IMG/VR virus record: IMGVR_UViG_3300002916_000005
Span: 1-22,374 of that record
Reading direction: 5' to 3' (one strand)
DNA length: 22,374 bases
DNA from: a virus
Below the pieces are notes generated by a model. That model was not told the origin of the DNA, made no database searches, and saw only the letters and a program-made list of their open reading frames with translations. Both the position numbers and the translations under genes were made by a program. Shown here one piece after another: positions 19,870 through 22,374 of the stretch. Positions within the stretch are counted from its first letter, which is position 1. Each line of letters opens with the position of its first letter.

Positions 19870-20438
19870 TATCTTGCCCTCGCTCCGCCACTACGGAAGC
19901 CTGATGTTGTCCTGCTTACTGTTCGAGATTGAGTTGTGGTCCTGGATTGCGTAGTAGTCCGACTCTGTGATTTCGTTGTGGTTGTCCGTGCGCTTCCACT
20001 GGTAAACCCTGCCTGCTTGGATTTGACCTTGGTTGTCACGGTACGCCCACTGTAAGCCTTGCCATCGCTGCCCTTCCACTTGCCGCTGGTGCTGTATCGT
20101 GTGATTTCCGTGCGGTGAGTGGTCTCGAATTGGCGGACAACAGTTGTGCGGTAGTAGGTGCGACGTGAGACAGGGATGTAGTGGTCATAATACGATGGGC
20201 TATCGTAGTACATGTAGTACATCGCATGCCATGTAACTGGCATAATCATTGGTGTCCAGGTGCGAGGACACAAGCCTGCCTGCTGCAACGCAATGACTTC
20301 AGCGGGATCGTAGGCATAGTAGCAGTGCCCGTTTTCGCCGTATGCGCTGGGCGCATAGGACATCGCTGCCGCGTCATCGCAAGCGGTGAGGGCAAAGCAG
20401 GATAGAAGAGCGATGAGCAGAATAAGCTTTCTAAACAT
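19869..20438 (-). CDS. Predicted secreted lipoprotein with Ser/Thr/Arg-rich tail
   Basis: A 189-residue protein. Its N-terminus has Lys/Arg at residues 3-4, a hydrophobic core (LILLIALLSCFAL) and the lipobox LTAC, with the lipidated Cys at residue 20, so it should be exported and anchored to the outer face of a membrane. The mature part is rich in Tyr (MYYMYYDSPSYYDHYIP) and ends in about 60 residues of Ser, Thr, Arg and Gln repeats (TTTQSRTTTQSRT). Phage lipoproteins of this type often block infection by related phages or change the host surface. The function is unknown here. An AGGGGG site precedes the ATG. The Tyr- and Ser/Thr-rich parts look low-complexity and may vary quickly. Confidence 0.75.
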   Translation of the reverse strand: MFRKLILLIALLSCFALTACDDAAAMSYAPSAYGENGHCYYAYDPAEVIALQQAGLCPRTWTPMIMPVTWHAMYYMYYDSPSYYDHYIPVSRRTYYRTTVVRQFETTHRTEITRYSTSGKWKGSDGKAYSGRTVTTKVKSKQAGFTSGSARTTTTKSQSRTTTQSRTTTQSRTVSRTTSGFRSGGARAR

Positions 20439-20492
20439 AAATAACCCCCTAACATAGTGTAGACGGAATGCCTCATTGTTTATCCAAGATGG

Positions 20493-21158
20493 TCAACGAT
20501 TCCTCGCTGCTTGTTCAATGACCCATTGCATTCCCTTGCCAAAATCGCCGCTTCCAAGGATTGCCATGGCGTCCAGGAACTTATCATAGCGATCAATGTC
20601 TACAAGGAGCGCGGCAGGAATGCCATAGCCTGCTTCCGCTGCTCTCTCTGCTGCGTCCTCAAATTCAGTCTCCTCTTCGTCAGGGACGCGTCCATAGCAG
20701 TTGATGGGAACATCGCGTACATAGACAGGTCGTTGCAAGTCACGGATAGTTGCCTTGAGGGCACTGCTTACACGTTGATATATCTCTGATTCGCTATGCT
20801 TACTTGCGGGGATGGCATAGAGCTGATCTTCAATCTCTTGAGAGATGCAGTATCCAAACATGAGATGCACACGACTTTGTGGGCGATTATCGGCATAGTC
20901 CCCGCCCATGTGAGGACGCACGGCCAGGAACACATTGTCCATCGGCGTCGTGAGCAGGTAGTATACAAGCTCTTTGTGATCATCCCATCCGCTATTGGGA
21001 TACCCGAAACGCCTGAAGAGATAGGCAAAGAGCTGTCCGCCACGCAGTCCTGGCAAGATCAATGCAGCATCCTTGCCCGTGTCAAAGACACCAATCATGG
21101 CACTGACGAGGGCAGGTCCGCATGGCTCGGCTTTTTGTGCGATGAAATTGCTATTCAT
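20493..21158 (-). CDS. Phage protein of unknown function
   Basis: A 221-residue protein from the ATG at 21158 (MNSNFIAQKAEPCGPALVSA). An in-frame start at 21260 would overlap most of the MazG C-terminus. The ATG overlaps the MazG-like stop and has a GGGAG site. The first part looks like an alpha/beta fold (ALILPGLRGGQLFAYLFRRFGYPNSGWDDHKELVYYLL). The central part has FLAVRPHMGGDYADNRPQSR, and the C-terminal part is helical and acidic (EEETEFEDAAERAAEAGYG, LLVDIDRYDKFLDAMAILG). No catalytic motif is clear, and no family is recognised. Confidence 0.6.
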   Translation of the reverse strand: MNSNFIAQKAEPCGPALVSAMIGVFDTGKDAALILPGLRGGQLFAYLFRRFGYPNSGWDDHKELVYYLLTTPMDNVFLAVRPHMGGDYADNRPQSRVHLMFGYCISQEIEDQLYAIPASKHSESEIYQRVSSALKATIRDLQRPVYVRDVPINCYGRVPDEEETEFEDAAERAAEAGYGIPAALLVDIDRYDKFLDAMAILGSGDFGKGMQWVIEQAARNR

Positions 21159-21660
21159 TGTTTTTCTCCCTATTCTTCGATCTCTCTGCATCAAACCCAG
21201 CCGGATACCTTCTTCGCAGATTTTTAACGTTTTGATCAATGACATCTTGGAGAGAAACACCGAGTGCAGCGCAAAGGGCAGTGAGGTACCAAAGGAGATA
21301 ACTGCATTCCTTGGCTATATCATCTCTATTGAGTAGATGGCAATGGAACAAGTATTTCCTGATCTGCTCGTTAATTTCCCCAACCTCACCAGAAAGACCC
21401 ATGGCAGTCATGACAAGGGTATCGTTGAGTTCAGTGGTGGCAGTGGTACGTTTTACCTCTTCTTGATAGCGATTGAGCGGGTTGTACTCACTGAGCGCAA
21501 AGTTGGCAGTGAGCTCGCCGATGCGTCGATCGGCTTCTCTGTCTGTCTCACTCAGCTCTTCCCACGGCCTGAGCCAGGATGACTTCGGGTTGGGTTGCTC
21601 AGCCGCCCATGCAACCCAGGCAAGACGAACAACTTTTCCAAGTGTTTCACGGTCAATCAT
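21151..21660 (-). CDS. MazG-like nucleotide pyrophosphohydrolase family protein, altered metal site
   Basis: A 169-residue protein. Residues 1-60 form a tryptophan-rich extension (RLAWVAWAAEQPNPKSSWLR). The MazG-like fold follows from about residue 60: GLSGEVGEINEQI carries the first E-x-x-E pair, and KECSYLLWYLTALCAALGVS corresponds to the second motif, normally K-E-L-G-D-V-L-W-Y-L. Here the Asp that binds metal is Tyr (codon TAT; one base from GAT), so catalytic activity is doubtful. The end, NVKNLRRRYPAGFDAERS, is typical. Phage MazG proteins remove abnormal nucleotides or lower alarmone levels. A GGAGAAAAACA site precedes the ATG, which overlaps the LuxR-like stop. Confidence 0.75.
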   Translation of the reverse strand: MIDRETLGKVVRLAWVAWAAEQPNPKSSWLRPWEELSETDREADRRIGELTANFALSEYNPLNRYQEEVKRTTATTELNDTLVMTAMGLSGEVGEINEQIRKYLFHCHLLNRDDIAKECSYLLWYLTALCAALGVSLQDVIDQNVKNLRRRYPAGFDAERSKNREKNNE

Positions 21661-21917
21661 TGTTTTTCTCCGATCTCATGGGCATCATTGAGTGAGGCCC
21701 AGCCTTGTTTGAATGTGTAAAGTGCGAGCTTCACACGCCATGCATGGTCCCGTTTGTGAAACCGTGACGGGTATCCAAGCTTTTGCCGAATGCGGCAGAG
21801 GTGGCTTCGCACCGTGCTGCCCTTGATGTGCAGTGAGCAGGCAATGTCATCGTCAGTGAGACCAAGGGCAAGCAATGAGAGGACCTGGATTTCACGGGCA
21901 GTGATCACTGAGGCCAC
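21657..21917 (-). CDS. Orphan LuxR-type helix-turn-helix DNA-binding protein
   Basis: An 86-residue protein starting at GTG 21917, preceded by a GAGGAG site. Residues 7-65 match the LuxR/GerE DNA-binding domain: TAREIQVLSLLALGLTDDDI, then ACSLHIKGSTVRSHLCRIRQ and KLGY. There is no receiver or ligand-binding domain, so the protein is only the DNA-binding part, and its activity may depend on concentration or a partner. The coding regions overlap the upstream gene by 13 bases and the MazG-like gene by four. It may regulate the neighbouring phage genes or host genes; the target is unknown. Tail residues beyond 65 are basic and aromatic. Confidence 0.8.
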   Translation of the reverse strand: MASVITAREIQVLSLLALGLTDDDIACSLHIKGSTVRSHLCRIRQKLGYPSRFHKRDHAWRVKLALYTFKQGWASLNDAHEIGEKQ

Positions 21918-22276
21918 TGTCTCTCCTCTTGCTTCAATGTGCCTTGATACAGTCTATGCCAACAAGGATAAGCATAGACACACCTACCTACTTGTCTCTT
22001 CTCACGAATTGCCGCTTTGCAGTGAGGGCAAATACCGTTTGCGATGTTTTCTAGATACCTCTGCAGGGACTGCCTAGCTTTCTCCATCTCTTCAGCAACT
22101 TCCTCTGGCGTGCGGAATGCAGCTTGAGAGCAGAGATCTGTGCATCCTCTGTCCTTAAAACATGGATAGCTGAGTGGTTCTTCTGATGGACATTTCACAT
22201 CCTTGTAGACCACGCCGACTCTGCACGTATCGTTCATAAGTCCGTTATAGTGCTTACACCAGTTCTCAAAGCTCAT
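21905..22276 (-). CDS. Small Cys-rich phage protein, unknown function
   Basis: A 123-residue protein from the ATG at 22276 (MSFENWCKHYNGLMNDTCRV), with AAAGGA seven bases upstream. The frame stays open into the tandem repeats, but those codons only reflect the repeat unit and have no ribosome site. It has about ten Cys and several His residues, with a pair near the end (CPHCKAAIREKRQVGRC), so it probably binds zinc. The middle (PEEVAEEMEKARQSLQRYLENI) is a helix. Cys spacing in the first part is irregular. I do not recognise the family. Regulatory or nucleic-acid binding roles are plausible only on the basis of the zinc-knuckle-like pattern. Confidence 0.65.
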   Translation of the reverse strand: MSFENWCKHYNGLMNDTCRVGVVYKDVKCPSEEPLSYPCFKDRGCTDLCSQAAFRTPEEVAEEMEKARQSLQRYLENIANGICPHCKAAIREKRQVGRCVYAYPCWHRLYQGTLKQEERQWPQ

Positions 22277-22300
22277 TACTGTCCTTTCACTGCTACCACT

Positions 22301-22374
22301 GCACTGCATGGTCTGCACTGCATGGTCTGCACTGCATGGTCTGCACTGCATGGTCTGCACTGCATGGTCTGCAC
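22301..22374. repeat. 14-bp tandem repeat array running off the window edge
   Basis: Five exact copies of GCACTGCATGGTCT (22301-22314, 22315-22328, 22329-22342, 22343-22356, 22357-22370), then four bases of a sixth. The unit contains TGCACTGCA, a palindrome with one central base. All copies are identical. The array sits just upstream of the ATG at 22276. Possible roles are a binding-site cluster or a replication iteron, but an assembly artefact at a contig edge is also possible. The true copy number is unknown. Confidence 0.95.

Noticed and set aside
22301-22374. CRISPR array
   Set aside because: Units are 14 bases with no spacers between them, so this is a plain tandem repeat.

Overview
This window looks like part of a tailed double-stranded DNA phage (or prophage) with HK97-type virion morphogenesis. 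Nearly every gene is on the minus strand and is read from the right end to the left. Genes are packed tightly, with many ATGA or TAATG stop/start overlaps and clear Shine-Dalgarno sites, so the host is a bacterium that initiates translation in the usual way. Base composition is intermediate. No gene is specific enough to name the host, and no integrase, lysis or replication gene is in view.

Layout in transcription order. (1) 22374-19468: a 14-bp tandem repeat at the window edge, then accessory genes: a Cys-rich small protein, an orphan LuxR-type helix-turn-helix protein, a MazG-like protein with an altered metal-site residue, an unknown protein, a predicted secreted lipoprotein and an acidic protein. 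An intrinsic terminator closes this block. (2) 19295-15764: a consensus-like promoter, a ParB-domain/adenine-type DNA methyltransferase whose coding region holds three perfect hairpins, and the small and large terminase subunits. (3) 15767-14006: five small genes and a 147-nt tRNA-like element. (4) 13990-10323: the portal protein and six small genes, two of them tandem paralogues. (5) 10321-5515: a 727-residue prohead protease with a long scaffold-like C-terminal part, a hairpin, a promoter, and the major capsid protein gene. (6) 5495-1: capsid-associated and head-to-tail connector genes, ending in the start of a tail-tube-like gene cut by the window edge.

The most notable feature is the capsid gene. 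It is split by a group I intron (about 6433-7573, minus strand). P2 to P9 can be paired by hand, including the P3/P7/P8 core and a P9 hairpin with a GNRA loop. An HNH homing-endonuclease gene lies in the P8 loop but on the opposite strand. Its last codons are antisense to P6, P7, P3 and P8, and its predicted promoter lies on the other P8 strand. Removing the predicted intron joins the two capsid exons in frame into a protein of about 404 residues.

Together the genes describe DNA packaging (terminase), procapsid assembly and maturation (portal, protease/scaffold, capsid) and head-tail joining. A regulatory or host-interaction block lies upstream. All functions are judged by eye from motifs and gene order; no database search was run.
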